64,000 bases of DNA from Zygnema cylindricum. Its lineage: Eukaryota > Streptophyta > Zygnematophyceae > Zygnematales > Zygnemataceae. The translations under genes were made by a program, and so were the position numbers. Position 1 is the stretch's first letter. Each line of letters starts with the position of its first letter. Shown piece by piece: positions 37,226 through 48,523 of the stretch. The stretch spans positions 62,001 through 126,000 of the forward strand of contig JBBHKE010001049.1 in NCBI GenBank assembly GCA_037447655.1, given 5' to 3'. The notes below the pieces were generated by a model. That model was not told the origin of the DNA, searched no databases, and saw only the letters and a program-made list of their open reading frames with translations.

Positions 37226-38448
37226 TAACATTTTCCGATGTATTGTTTATTCCGGAGCTGAACAAAAACCTCATCTGTTCATCCGTATTAGATGATAAGG
37301 GTTTCTTCACTAGCACTAGGGAAGGAGTCTTTACTGCTAGTTTTGAGGAGGATGTCTATTTCATTGCTGAGAAAGGTAGCCATGGGATGTTTAGGCTGAT
37401 CTTAAGTAATGAAATAAAGAAACTTTATTATGCTGGTGTTCATGATATTATGATGTGGCATAAGAGGCTTGGGCATGTGAATCTAGATAAGTTAAGAGAG
37501 ATGAAAAAGATGGGAGTGGTAGAAGGGATTCAGTTCAGTGAGAGTGATGATATAAGTGATTGTAGTGGGTGTGCTCAAGGTAAAGCACACAGATTACCCT
37601 TTCCTAAAACAACCACCTATAAGGGAGAAAAAGTTATAGATTTAGTACACACAGATATTTGGGGACCGGCTAGAGTGCCCTCACCGGGGGGGGAAGAGAT
37701 TTATGATGACTATAACTGATGATTGGTCTCGGTATTCCCGGGTATATTTTTTGAGAAACAAGTCAGAAGTTGAGGATTGTTTTAGACAATATAAAACATG
37801 GAGGGAAACACTCCATGAAACTCTAATCAAGAGAGTAAGGAGTGACAATGGTGGAGAGTATAATTCTAACCAGTTTGAGGATTTTTTGAGGGAAGATGGG
37901 ATCCAACACCAAAAGACAGTACCAGAAAATCCGGAACAGAATGGGGTAGCTGAAAGGTTAAATAGAACACTAAGTGATTGTGCTAGAAGTATGTTTCAGA
38001 TAAAAAGATAGGAAAAAGGTTTTGGGCAGAAGCAATGAACTATGCTAATTACCTCAAGAATAGAGTTCTTACTTCAACTATAAAAGATCAAACACCTTAT
38101 GAGAGATGGACAGGCCGGAAACCAGACATATCTCACTTAAAGGTTTTTGGTAGTCAAGTATTTAGTCTAGATACAGACCGGTCTAATTGGAAGCTAGATC
38201 GTAAAAGAAAACTGGGATACTTATTAGGATATAATGAGGATGTTAAAGGATATAGAGTTTATGATCTAAAAATGGAAAATATAATCTTAGTAAAGCATCT
38301 AGTAGTTATGGATGAAAGAAAGTCTCTAGATCCCTTCAAGTATACAAAGTCAGTAAAAATCAAAATTGAGTCAGAAAATTCCGATGACTTTGAACTTCCT
38401 AATTATCGAAGTTTTATAGAAAATGACATTCTTACAGGTACAAATTAG
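37226..38448 (+). pseudogene. Copia B: integrase
   Basis: The zinc-binding pre-integrase (HKRLGH...CSGCAQGK, 37459-37580) is followed by the core with Asp in VHTDIWGP (~37650), Asp in RSDNGGEY (~37842) and Glu in EQNGVAERLNRTL (~37945). An extra G in a G-run near 37690 and a shift near 38010 split it into three frames. The last one (38035-38448) carries YERWTGRKPDISHLKVFG, typical of copia integrase C-termini. Confidence 0.87.
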
Positions 38449-40261
38449 ACCGAAAAGGACTCAGCTACGGAAACTCCAGTGACAACTCTACCCGAAGCGA
38501 AAGACGTGGTGGAAACTGATTCGGAATACAGGGATAGGGGAGAAGCCGAGATTGTTCGAAAGAACCCATGGGAACAATCTATTTCGGCCACAGATTTTGA
38601 GAGGGAAAGGAGAAGTAACAAAAGATTACAAGAAAAACAGGTTAATACCAAGGTAACAAAGCTATCTCATCAAGATGAACCTCTAATTTCTGGAGAGGTG
38701 ATGACCTGTCCATAAAGGAATCGGTGGAAGACAGCCATCAATGAGGAGATGGCCTCAATTATGGCAGCCGATACTTGGGATCTGGTGGATTGTCCTCCTA
38801 ACCTAAAACCAATCCGTTGTAAGTGGGTTTTCAAATTAAAACTGAACCCAGATAACACGATTGAGGGCTACAAGAACGGATTAGTGGCAAAGGGATTTAC
38901 ACAAAAGGAGGGAATTGACTACGAGGAAACCTTTGTCCGGTCGTCAGATTTCCCTCCGTCCGCATATTTCTCAATCTGGCAGCATCGAAAGACATGGAGG
39001 TGCACCAGATGGACATCAAGATAGCCTTTTTGCATGAAGAATTGGAAGAGGAGATCTTCATGCGACAACCCGAAGGATTTGTGGAGGAAGGAGAGGAGAG
39101 TAGGGTATGCCGGCTGATTAAATCTCTTTATGGTTTGAAACAGGCGCCTCGACAATGGAATAAGAAGCTTGATGAGTTTCTTACCGATCTGGGATATATT
39201 CGGATCAGCTCAGATCACTCAATCTATGTTTTCGAAGATGAGGAAGGTTTTATATTTATTGCAATTTATGTTGATGATTTGCTTGTTTTAAGTAAATCAA
39301 TGGAAAAAATTAATAAACTAAAAACCGATCTTAAGGGGAGATTTGAAATGAAGGATATGGGAGAAGCAAGATATATTTTGGGAATTCAAGTAGAGAGAGA
39401 CCGAAAAGAAAAATTATAAGATTGACTCAAAAAAAAGCAATAGGGAACATGCTTGAAAAATTTCAAATTGATAAATCTAATAGTTGTACAACTCCAATAG
39501 AGTTGAAAAAGGGAAGTGAGGGGAGTGAGGAAGAAGGAGTCATAATCTTAGACGAGAAATTATCTCCTGAAGAACAGAAGTTCATGCAGACTATTCCTTA
39601 TAGGCAAGTAGTGGGAAGTCTAATCTATATTTTGAATTGTACTCGTCCGGATTTAGCTGCAACTGTAGGAGTGCTGAGTAGAAGTCTAAATGCTCCCACT
39701 AAGAGGGATTGGGAGGCAGCTAAGAGAGTCGTTAAATATTTGATAGGAACTAGGGATCTATGGTTGCATTTGGGTGGGGAAAATACTGACATCACTACTT
39801 AGAGTGATGCCAGTATTGGTGATGCTCCGATGAGGATATGCACTTCTAGATATGTATTATATGTGGGTGATGGGGCTTGCTGTTGGAGTAGCAAACAGCA
39901 AAAAGTTATTGCTCAGTCCACCATGGAGGCTGAGTATATGGCCTTTTGCTCAGCTGTAAAAGAATTGATGTGGGTAAAGTCTTTGCTTGGTGAGCTTGGT
40001 CACCTTAAGAGTGGTGTGCAAATTTTTTTTTGTGATAATCAGGCAGCAATCGCTATTTTTGCCAATCCTAAACATCATTTTAAAGCCAAACACATGGACA
40101 TCAAACTCAGCTTTGTTAGAGAGAAAGTAGAAAACAAAATAATCAGTTTAGAGTACCGACCAGATAGTGAGATGGTAGCAGATATGATGACCAAACTTGT
40201 GCCTTCCCCTAAGCTAATTTTCTGCATGGAGAAGTGTGGTCTGAAATTAAAGATTGACTAG
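38449..40261 (+). pseudogene. Copia B: reverse transcriptase and RNase H
   Basis: RT starts WKTAINEEMASI and KWVFKLKLNPD. After a base loss near 38940 it continues from 38994 with QMDIKIAFLH, LYGLKQAPRQWNKKL and catalytic YVDD at 39267-39278. Stops occur at 38446, 38713, 39417 and 39800. RNase H includes STMEAEYMA and CDNQAAI and ends at 40261. A purine-rich tract (40261-40274) precedes the LTR, as needed for plus-strand priming. Confidence 0.87.
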
Positions 40262-40274
40262 AAAATAAAGGGAG

Positions 40275-41309
40275 TGTAGAAAATAATGGTATTTTTAAGT
40301 ATTTTCTAGGTCTGAATATAAATATAGAAAGAAGTCGAGGTACTCTACCTCTAACTTCTCTCTCCAACTCTCAAACTTGTCGCAGTCACTGAGAAATTGG
40401 AGAGGAAGCTAGAGCCATGGCTACCTAGACTATCCAGAGGTTTAGGGGATATAAATATTAGTTTATTTATAATTAAGGATATATTTACTAAAATACATAT
40501 ACCACTTCCAGGATTTGAACCTGCAACCTGCCGGCCGGAATCCACCCGGTAGCCGATAGCTTTAAACTATTAACTCTAGAGGTAGTGTTACGTACTATAG
40601 GGTTTGATATTTAGTTAAACATTTATACGTAGGATAGTTCAATTAACTGAAATAGTTTCACGAGGACATAGATCCAGTAATGTAAAAGTACTGATTACGG
40701 TACGGATAAGAAACGAATACCGCGCATTTATTTATTACAGCTACGATTAAATGTTTAATTTAATCGGACGGCCGCAATTAATGCCGAGATCGGGGAGGAG
40801 GATTTCGGCGGTTTGTGGTCATCGCCACATCAGATGACACGTGGCGAAATTACATTGGATCGTGGTATCTCCGGAGATTACGGCACCAAATCGGGATATG
40901 ACATGTGTCGACATTTAGGCCATGTCGTACAATGTCCGTACCTAGAGTACACCGGCAGCTGTACTTTTGCGTACGGAACTCTATTCTGATTGGTTTCGTA
41001 CATCTGTAGATAGATTCTGTGAGAGAGATAGGACTTAGAAAAATTAGGAGATAGGACCCTCTCTCCCAGAGAGCTACTGTACAAAAAGTCAACTCTGACC
41101 CTCCATAACTTACTGCTCAGGGGAGCAAATTCAGAGATTCATTTTGCTATCGACTTAGGGGAGTCTTCTTTTCACAAGGGTGTAGGTGGTCAGGGTTTTT
41201 GTCTGCCAAGGTGGCAATTATTTTTGCTGAAACACAAAGGGGTCAGGATTATCCTAGAGGCTTCTTGGAAGCTATCTACTCTGAGGACTTATAAGGTCTC
41301 AGAGTTTCA
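40275..41309 (+). repeat. Copia LTR 2 (shared, middle)
   Basis: 1035 bp, TGTAGAAAA...TTTCA. It serves as 3' LTR of B and 5' LTR of C. It has the antisense tRNA-like segment at about 40500-40575, here with a canonical T-loop and B-box (GGTTCAAATCC read on the minus strand). Confidence 0.9.
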
Positions 41310-41324
41310 GGTTATGGGCCCACC
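41310..41324 (+). other. Copia C half-tRNA primer-binding site
   Basis: GGTTATGGGCCCACC directly after the LTR, identical to those of B and D. The gag ATG is at 41314. Confidence 0.8.
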
Positions 41325-42513
41325 CTCTAGGGTACCAATCTTTAATGGAACTGGCTTCATATACTGGGAAAGTATGATGATAGGAGCTTTGCGAAAAAAG
41401 GTTTTGGGGGATAGTGGAGTGGACGGTTGGGGCGTCCATCAAGTCTTGGAATCCTCCAGGGTTTAAAGAAAGCAGATTCACCAGGAAAGAGGATTCACCT
41501 TCAACGGAGGAAACAAATGAAGGAGAGGTGGTGGACAAAGGAAAGGAGAAGGAAGCGACCACACCAATAGCAACTGGTTCAGCATTCATGTCACCTATTC
41601 CGAGGAACGAGTACAATGATACTGAAACCTGGGACTTCAACAATATGGCGGCAAAGCACTTCATCCTACGCCATCTCACTCAAGGCCTTGCATGTCCCCA
41701 TTTGCAGGTAGAAAGGGCATCCGATCTTTGGATGGCTCTCATAGAGATGTACCGAAGTGGTACGATTCAGCAACAACATTTGGCTGATCAGAAAGTTAAA
41801 GAGTATGTATACAAAGGGGGAAATATGTTGGATTTTTGCAATGAACTTGCTACACTCTTCATGGAGTTAGAGAGTTAGGGAAAAGTTTTTAGTGATTATG
41901 AAAAGGTTAATTGTTTACTTATGAAGTTACCTAATGTGTTCGAGAACATAGTCAACCGTGTATAGGACTTGTCGGACTCAAGGTGGATATGGAACTCAGT
42001 GGTAGGGATGATTCTCGTTCGAGAGAATACGATTGAGATCCGAAGGGGAGGAAAGAGTGGCCAAGCCTTGGCAACAACGACCTATTAGAGGAACAAAGAT
42101 TCCCGGAAACCAGTCGAAAACTATGGGGGTAGGGAGCAGAAAAAAACAGGCTGATGAGTTCGAACCAAGGGCTCCCAAAGGTTTATGTCATTTTTGTAAG
42201 AAACCGGGCACTATATGGCTGAGTGCAGTAAGCTAACCGAGCTTTGGTTAAAAGAGGGGCAGACCGGTGGTACCCCGAGAGGAAAGAAAAAGGCCCTTGT
42301 CACACAGGTACTTAAGGCAGAATCAGAGGAAGAAGACGATCAACTCTTTTTGGATGAGGAGTTGGAGGAAAAAAATGAGGTTGAAATTCCACGAAGGCAG
42401 AAATGTGCTTACGGTGGATTGAAAGGTTGAAGCAGGCTGGATTGTAGATTCAGGTGGCTCCATGCACATGTGTAAGGATAGACACCTGTTCACTAAGATA
42501 AGAAAGATTCCCA
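41314..42513 (+). pseudogene. Copia C: Gag and start of protease, truncated
   Basis: Structural twin of copia A, 7.16 kb away. Shifts near 41390, a TAG at 41876, a TAG near 41964 and a base loss in the zinc knuckle break the frame. It reaches the protease (WIVDSGGSMHMCKD) and joins LTR sequence at 42514, at the same point as copia A. Confidence 0.85.
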
Positions 42514-43090
42514 TTAAGGCTACGATTAAATCCGAATTTAATCGGACGGCCGGGGATTAGCGCTGAGATCGCGGAGGAAGATTTCGGCGGTTTGTGGCCA
42601 TCGCCACATCGGATGACGCGTGGCGAAATTCCGTTGGATCGTGGAATCTCCGGAGATTATGGTACCGAATCCGGATGTGACATTTGTCGACATTTAGGCC
42701 ATGTCGTACAATGTCCGTACATAAAGTACACCGGCAGCTGTACTTTTGCGTACGGAACTCAATTCTGATTGGTTCCGTACATCAGTAGATAGAGTCTGTG
42801 AGAGAGACAGGACTTAGAAAAATTTAGAAGATAGGACCCTCTCTCCCAGAGAGCTTTGTATAAAAGGTCAACTTTGACCCTCCATAACTTACTGCTCAGG
42901 GGAGCAAATTCAGAGATTCTTTTTGCTACCAACTCAGGAGAGTCTTGCCTTCACAGGGGTGTAGGTGGTCAGGGTTTTTGTCTTCCAAGGTGGGCAGTTA
43001 TTTTTGCTGGAACACAAAGGGGTGAGGATTATCATAGAGGCTTCTAAGAAGCTGTCTACTCTGAGGACTTATGGAGGTCTCAGAGTTTCA
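42514..43090 (+). repeat. 5'-truncated copia LTR (between C and D)
   Basis: Starts TTAAGGCTACGATTAAATCC and ends TTTCA. It has the same internal breakpoint as 35351-35925, which shows that the A/B pair was duplicated as a unit. Confidence 0.87.
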
Positions 43091-43105
43091 GGTTATGGGC
43101 CCACC
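43091..43105 (+). other. Copia D half-tRNA primer-binding site
   Basis: GGTTATGGGCCCACC, perfect match, directly after the LTR. The gag ATG is at 43095. Confidence 0.8.
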
Positions 43106-44205
43106 CTCTAGGGTACCAATTTTTAATGGAACTGGCTTCATATACTGGGAAAGTATGATGATAGGAGCTCTATGCGAAAAAAAGGTTTTGGGGGATAGTG
43201 AGTGGACGGTTGGGGCGTCCATCAAGTCTTGGAATTCCTCCAGGGTTTGGAGGAACTAGATTCACCAGGAAAGAGGACCCACCTTCAACGGAGGAAACAA
43301 AAGGAGAGGTGGTGGACAAAGGTAAAGAGATAGAGACGATCACACCAATAACAACTGGTTCGACATTCATGTCACCTATTCCGAGGAATGAGGAGAATGA
43401 TACTGAAACCTGGGACTTCAACAATATGGCGGCAAAGCACTTCATCCTACGCCATCTCACTCAAGGACTTGCATGTCCTCATTTGTAGGTAGAAAGAGCA
43501 TCCGATCTTTGGATGGCTCTCATAGAGATGTACCGAAGTGGTACGATTCAGCAACAACTTTTGGCTGATCAGAAAGTTAAGGATTATGTATACAAAGGGG
43601 GAAATATGTTCGATTTTTGCAATGAGCTTGCTACACTCTTCATGGAGCTACAGAGTGCGAGAAAAGATTTTAGTGAAAAAGAAAAGGTTAACTGTTTACT
43701 GATGAAGTTACCTGATGAGTTCGTGAACATAGTTTACCGTGTGTAGGAATTGCCTGACTCAAGGTGGATATGGAACTCAGTGGTAGGGATGATTCTCGTT
43801 CAAGAGAATACAATTGAAATCCGAAGGAGAGGAAAGAGTGGCCAAGCCTTGGCAACAGCGATTGATTCGAGGAACCAGGGATTCCCAAAAAACCGGTCGG
43901 AAACTATGGGGGTAGGGGAGCAGAAAAAACAGGCCGATGAGTTCGAACCAAGGGCTCCCAAAGGTCTATGTCATTTTTGTAAGAAACCAGGGCACTATAT
44001 GGCAGAGTGCACTAAGCAAACCGAGCTTCGGTTAAAGGAGGGGCAGACCGGTGGTACCCCGAGAGGAAAGAAAAAGGCCCTTGTCACACAGGTACTTGAG
44101 GCTGAATCCGAGGACGAGGACGATGATCTCCTTTTGGATGAGGAGTTGGAGGCGAAAATGAGGTCGAAATTCCACGAAGGCAGAAATGTGCTTACGGTGG
44201 ATTGA
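43095..44205 (+). pseudogene. Copia D: Gag
   Basis: Gag with a shift in an A-run near 43180, Gln-to-stop changes at 43486 and 43744, then an open frame 43750-44205 with an intact knuckle (CHFCKKPGHYMAEC). A base loss near 44157 (GCGAAAATGAGG) moves the reading to the protease frame. Confidence 0.85.
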
Positions 44206-45679
44206 AAGGTGAAGCAGGTTGGATTGTAGATTCGGGTGCCTCCATGCACATGTGTAAGGATAGGCACCGGTTCACTAAGATAAGAAAGATTCCCACTGTA
44301 GAGATAGAGTACGGGGATAGGAGGATAGTCACCACTACTCTTGTAGGATCGGTAGATCTGACAGTGTTAGTAGAAGGAAAGACATCCATATTAACATTCT
44401 CCGGTGTATTGTTTATTCCGGAGCTGATCAAAAATCTTATCTCTACATCAGTATTATGTGATAAGGGTTTTTTCACTAGCACTAGGGAAGGAGTTTTTAC
44501 TGCTAGCTTTGAGGAGGATGTCTATTTTACTGCTAGTTTTGAGGAGGATGTCTATTTCATTGTTGAGAAAGGTAGCCATGGGATGTTTAGGCTGGTTTTA
44601 AGTAATGAAAAGAAGAAACTTTATTATGCTGGTGTTCATGATATTATGATGTGGCATAAGAGGCTTGGGCATGTGAATCTAGACAAGTTAAGAGAGATGA
44701 AAAAGATGGGAGTGGTGGAAGGGATTAAGTTTAGTGAGAATGATAATATAAGTGATTGTAGTGGATGTGCTCAAGGTAAAACACACAGATTACCCTTTCC
44801 TATAACAGCCACCTATAAGGGAGAAAATATTCTGGATCTAGTACACACAGATATTTGGGGACCGGCTAAAGTGCCCTCACCGGGGGGGAAGAGATTTATG
44901 ATGACTATCACTGATGATTGGTCTCGGTATTCCCGAGTGTATTTTTTGAAAAACAAGTCCGAAGCTCAGGATTGTTTTAGACAATATAAAGCATGGAGCG
45001 AAAAACTCCATGAAACTCCAATCAAGAGAATAAGGAGTGACAATGGTGGAGAGTATACTTCTTACCAGTTTGAGGATTTTCTGAGGGAAGATGGGGTCCA
45101 ACACCAAAAGACAGTTCCAGAAAAAACCCGGAACATAATGGGGTAGCTGAAAGGTTAAATAGAACACTAAGTGATAGTGCTAGAAGTATGTTGTGAGATA
45201 AGAAGATAGGAAAAAAGTTTTGGGCAGAAGCAATGAACTGTGCTAATTACCTCAAAAATAGAGTACTTACTTCAGCTATAAAAGATCAAACACCTTATGA
45301 GAGATGGACAGGCCGGAAACCAGACTTATCTCACTTAAAGGTTTTCGGCAGTCAAGTATTCAGTCTAGATACAGATCAGTCTAATTGGAAGCTAGATCCT
45401 AAAGGAAAACCGGGATACTTATTAGGATATGATGAGGATGTTAAAGTATATAAATATTATGATCTAAAAAAAGAAGATATAATCTTAGTAAAGCATCTAG
45501 TAGTTATGGATGAAGGAAAGTCTGTGGATCCCTTCAAATATACAAAGTCAGTAAAAATCAGATTTGAGTCAGAAATTCCGATGACTTTGAGCTCCCTTAC
45601 TATCCAGGTTTTAGAGACGATGACATTCTTGCATATACAAATCAGACCGAAAAGGACTCGGCTATGGAAACTCCAGTGA
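44202..45679 (+). pseudogene. Copia D: protease and integrase
   Basis: An open frame 44202-45146 carries protease WIVDSGASMHMCKD, pre-integrase HKRLGH...CSGCAQGK and the core with VHTDIWGP and RSDNGGEY. A shift near 45125 falls just before the catalytic Glu motif. The C-terminal part is open 45233-45679. It contains a 30-bp tandem duplication (FTASFEEDVY twice, 44500-44560) not present in copy B. Confidence 0.85.
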
Positions 45680-47446
45680 CAACTCTACCCGAAGCGGAAG
45701 ACGTGGTGGAAATTGATTCAGAATCATGGGATAGGGGAGAAGCCGAGATTGTTCGAAAGAATCCACGAGAACCATCTATTCCAGACTCAGATTTTGAGAA
45801 GGGAAAGAGAAGTAGCAAAAGACTAGAAGAAAAAACAGGTTAATAACAAGGTAACTAAACTATCTCATCAAGATGAACCTCAAACTTATGGAGAGGGGAT
45901 GACTTGTCCTGAAAGAAACCGGTGGAAGACAGCCATCAATGAGGAGATGGCCTCAATTATGGCAGCCGATACTTGGGAGCTGGTGGATTGTCCATCTAAC
46001 CGAAAACCAATCGGTTGTAAGTGGGTTTTCAAATTAAAACTGAACCCAGATAACACAATCGAGCACTACAAGGCCAGATTAGTGGCAAAGGGGTTTACAC
46101 AAAAGGAGGGAATTGACTACGAGGAAACCTTTGTCCCGGTGGTCAGATTTCCCTCCGTCCGCATACTTCTTAGTTTAGCAGCAGCAGAAGAAATGGAAGT
46201 GCACCAGATGGACATCAAGACAGCCTTTTTGCATGGAGAATTGGAAGAGGAGATCTTCATGCGACAACCCGAAGGTTTTGTGGAAGAAAGAGAGGAGAGT
46301 AAGGTATGCCGGCTGATTAAATCTCTTTATGGATTGAAACAGGCGCCTCGACAGTGGAATAAAAAGCCTGATGAGTTTCATACCGGTCTCGGATATATCT
46401 GGATTAGCTCAAATCACTCAATCTATGTTTTTGAAGATGAGGAAGGTGTTATATTTATTGCAATTTATATTGATGATTTGCTAATCTTAAGTAAATCAAT
46501 TGACAAAATTAATAAACTGAAAACCGATATTAAGGGGAGATTTGAAATGAACGATATGGGGGAAGCAAAATATATTTTGAGAATTCAAGTAGAAAGAGAA
46601 CGAAAAGAAAGATTATAAGATTGACTCAAAAGGAAGCAATAGGGAACATACTCAAAAATTTCAGATGGATAAAGCTAATAGTTGTACAACTCCAATGGAG
46701 TTAAAGAAGGGAAGTGAGGGGAGTGAGGAAGAAGGAGTCATAGTCTTAGACAAGGAAATTATCCTTGAAGAATAGAAGATCATGCAGACTATTCCTTACA
46801 GACAAGTAGTGGGAAATATAATCTATTTTATGAATTGTACCCAGCCCGATTTAGCTGCAGCTGTAGGAGTGCTGAGTAAAAGTCTAAATGCTCCCACTAA
46901 GAGGGATTGGGAGGCAACTAAGAGAGTCCTTAGATATTTGATAGGAACTAGGGATCTATGGTTGCATCTAGGTGGGGAGAATACTGACATCGCTACTTGG
47001 AGTGATGCCAATTATGGTGATGCTCCGATGAGGAGATTTACTTCTGGATATGTATTATATGTGGGTGATGGAGCTTGCTGTTAGAGTAGCAAACAGCAAA
47101 AGGTTATTCCTCGGTCCACCATGGAGGCTAAGTATATGGCCTCTTGCCCTGCTGTAAAAAAATTGATATGGGTCAAGTCTTTGCTTGGTGAGCTTGGTCA
47201 CCTTAAAATGGTGTGCATATTTTTTTTTGTGATAATCAGGCAGCAATCGCTATTTATGCCAATCCTAAACACCATTTTAAAGCCAAACACATGGACATTA
47301 GACTCAGCTTTGTTAGAGAGAAAGTAAAAAACAAAATAATCAGTTTAGAGTACCGACCAGATAGCGAGATGGTAGCAGATATGATGACCAAACCTATGCC
47401 TTCCCCTAAGCTTATTTTTTGCACGAAGAAGTGTGGTCTAAAATAA
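45680..47446 (+). pseudogene. Copia D: reverse transcriptase and RNase H
   Basis: The RT frame 45899-46618 (239 codons) is intact over the palm, including KTAFLHGELEEEIFMRQPEGF and catalytic YIDD at 46466-46477. It ends at TAA 46616. The following linker is shifted. RNase H is split over 46782-47084 and 47213-47446 (CDNQAAI, KHMDIRLSFV). A purine tract at 47459-47472 precedes the LTR. Confidence 0.86.
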
Positions 47447-47472
47447 AAAGATTGACTAGAAAATAAGGGGAG

Positions 47473-48523
47473 TGTAAAAATTGATGGTCCTTTATAAGTA
47501 TTTTGTAGGTCTAATTAGAAATACAGTCTCTAATTTCTCTCTCCAACTCCAACACTTCTCGTAATCACTCAGAAATTGGAGAGGAAGCTAGAGCCATGGC
47601 TACCTAGGGTAGCCAAAGGTTTACGGTAAATAGATTAGTTGATTTATTGAATGGTAGTTTATTTACGAAATGGATTGATGATGCAACCAGGATTTGATCC
47701 TGGTACCTACTGGACGTCAGGCTGCCGGTAGACGGTGGTAGCCTTATCCGTTAGGTCTACAACCAATGATATATACTTTAGGGTTTGATATTTATTTAAA
47801 CATTACCACGTAAGATATTTCATTCAACGACAACTCCTTACGGAATGCATAGAGTCAGTTATGTAGAAGTACGGATTACGATACAGATAAGAAACAAGTA
47901 CCGCTCATTTGTTTCTTTAAACGATACAAATATCGCGCAAGTATTTATGACAGCTACGATTCAAATCGACATTCAATCAAATGGCCAGGAAGAAAGCGGA
48001 GATCACGGAAGAGATTCTCGGCCGTTTGTGGTCATCACCACATTGGATGACACGTGGCGAAATTGCGTTGGATCGCAGCATCTTCGGGAATTATAGGACC
48101 GAATCCGAATATGACATGTGTCGACTTTTACGCCATGTTGTACAATATCCGTACAGAAAGTACACCGGCAGCTGTACTTTTCTGTACCAAGGTGTAATAT
48201 GATTGGCTCTGTACGTTAGTACATAGAGCCCGTGAGGGAGATACGACTTAGAAAAATTTAGAAGATAGGACCCTCTCTCCCAGAGAGCTTCTGTATAAAA
48301 GGTCAACTTTGACCCTCCATAACTTACTGCTCAGGGGAGCAAATTCAGAGATTCTTTTTGCTACCGACTCAGGGGAGTCTTGCCTCACAACGGTGCAGAT
48401 GCTTAGGGTTTTTGTCTATCAGGGTGGCAGTTATTTTTGCTGGAACACAAAGGGGTCAGGATTATCCTAGAGGCTTCTTGGAAGCTGTCTACTCTGAGGA
48501 CTTATGGAGGTCTCAGAGTTTTA
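47473..48523 (+). repeat. Copia LTR 3 (3' outer)
   Basis: 1051 bp, starting TGTAAAAATTGATGG and ending TTTTA, directly before GGTAT at 48524-48528. It is more diverged at its 5' side than the inner LTRs. It holds the best-preserved antisense tRNA-like segment (47687-47760). Confidence 0.88.
47687..47760 (-). other. tRNA-Arg-like relic inside the copia LTR
   Basis: Read on the minus strand, GTAGACCTAACGGATAAGGC (47760-47741) resembles the D-arm/A-box of plant tRNA-Arg. CCAGG-ATCAAAT-CCTGG (47703-47687) is a perfect 5-bp stem with a 7-base loop, like a T-arm with B-box. The acceptor stem and anticodon arm are not recognisable, so it is not a working tRNA. Homologous pieces occur in the LTRs at about 33310-33395 and 40500-40575, and partly at 27622-27650. 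Confidence 0.45.

Larger units (their letters stand above)
33093..48523 (+). mobile_element. Ty1/copia composite: two tandem 7.16-kb units plus LTR
   Basis: Order: LTR (33093-34145), truncated gag-protease (34150-35350), 5'-truncated LTR (35351-35925), gag-pol (35930-40261), LTR (40275-41309), truncated gag-protease (41314-42513), 5'-truncated LTR (42514-43090), gag-pol (43095-47446), LTR (47473-48523). Equivalent points are 7160-7165 bp apart (junction 35351/42514, gag start 34150/41314). Outer LTRs begin TG, and LTR ends are CA in three of five copies. GGTAT flanks both sides (33088-33092, 48524-48528), the 5-bp duplication expected of copia. Protease-integrase-RT-RNase H order confirms copia. 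Every copy carries stops or shifts. The whole array inserted as one locus or grew in place by unequal exchange between LTRs. Confidence 0.88.

Noticed and set aside
35052-42240. The zinc-knuckle frame shift of copia A and C as one shared mutation
   Set aside because: Both lack one base in the same place, but by the simplest reading A lost a G and C lost an A, so they may be independent.
47687-47760. A functional tRNA gene
   Set aside because: Only the D-arm-like and T-arm-like parts fit. No paired acceptor stem or clear anticodon arm.
48358-48520. The acidic ORF starting upstream at 48358
   Set aside because: That part of the open frame is copia LTR sequence found in all other LTR copies. 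The ORF proper begins at the target duplication, 48524.
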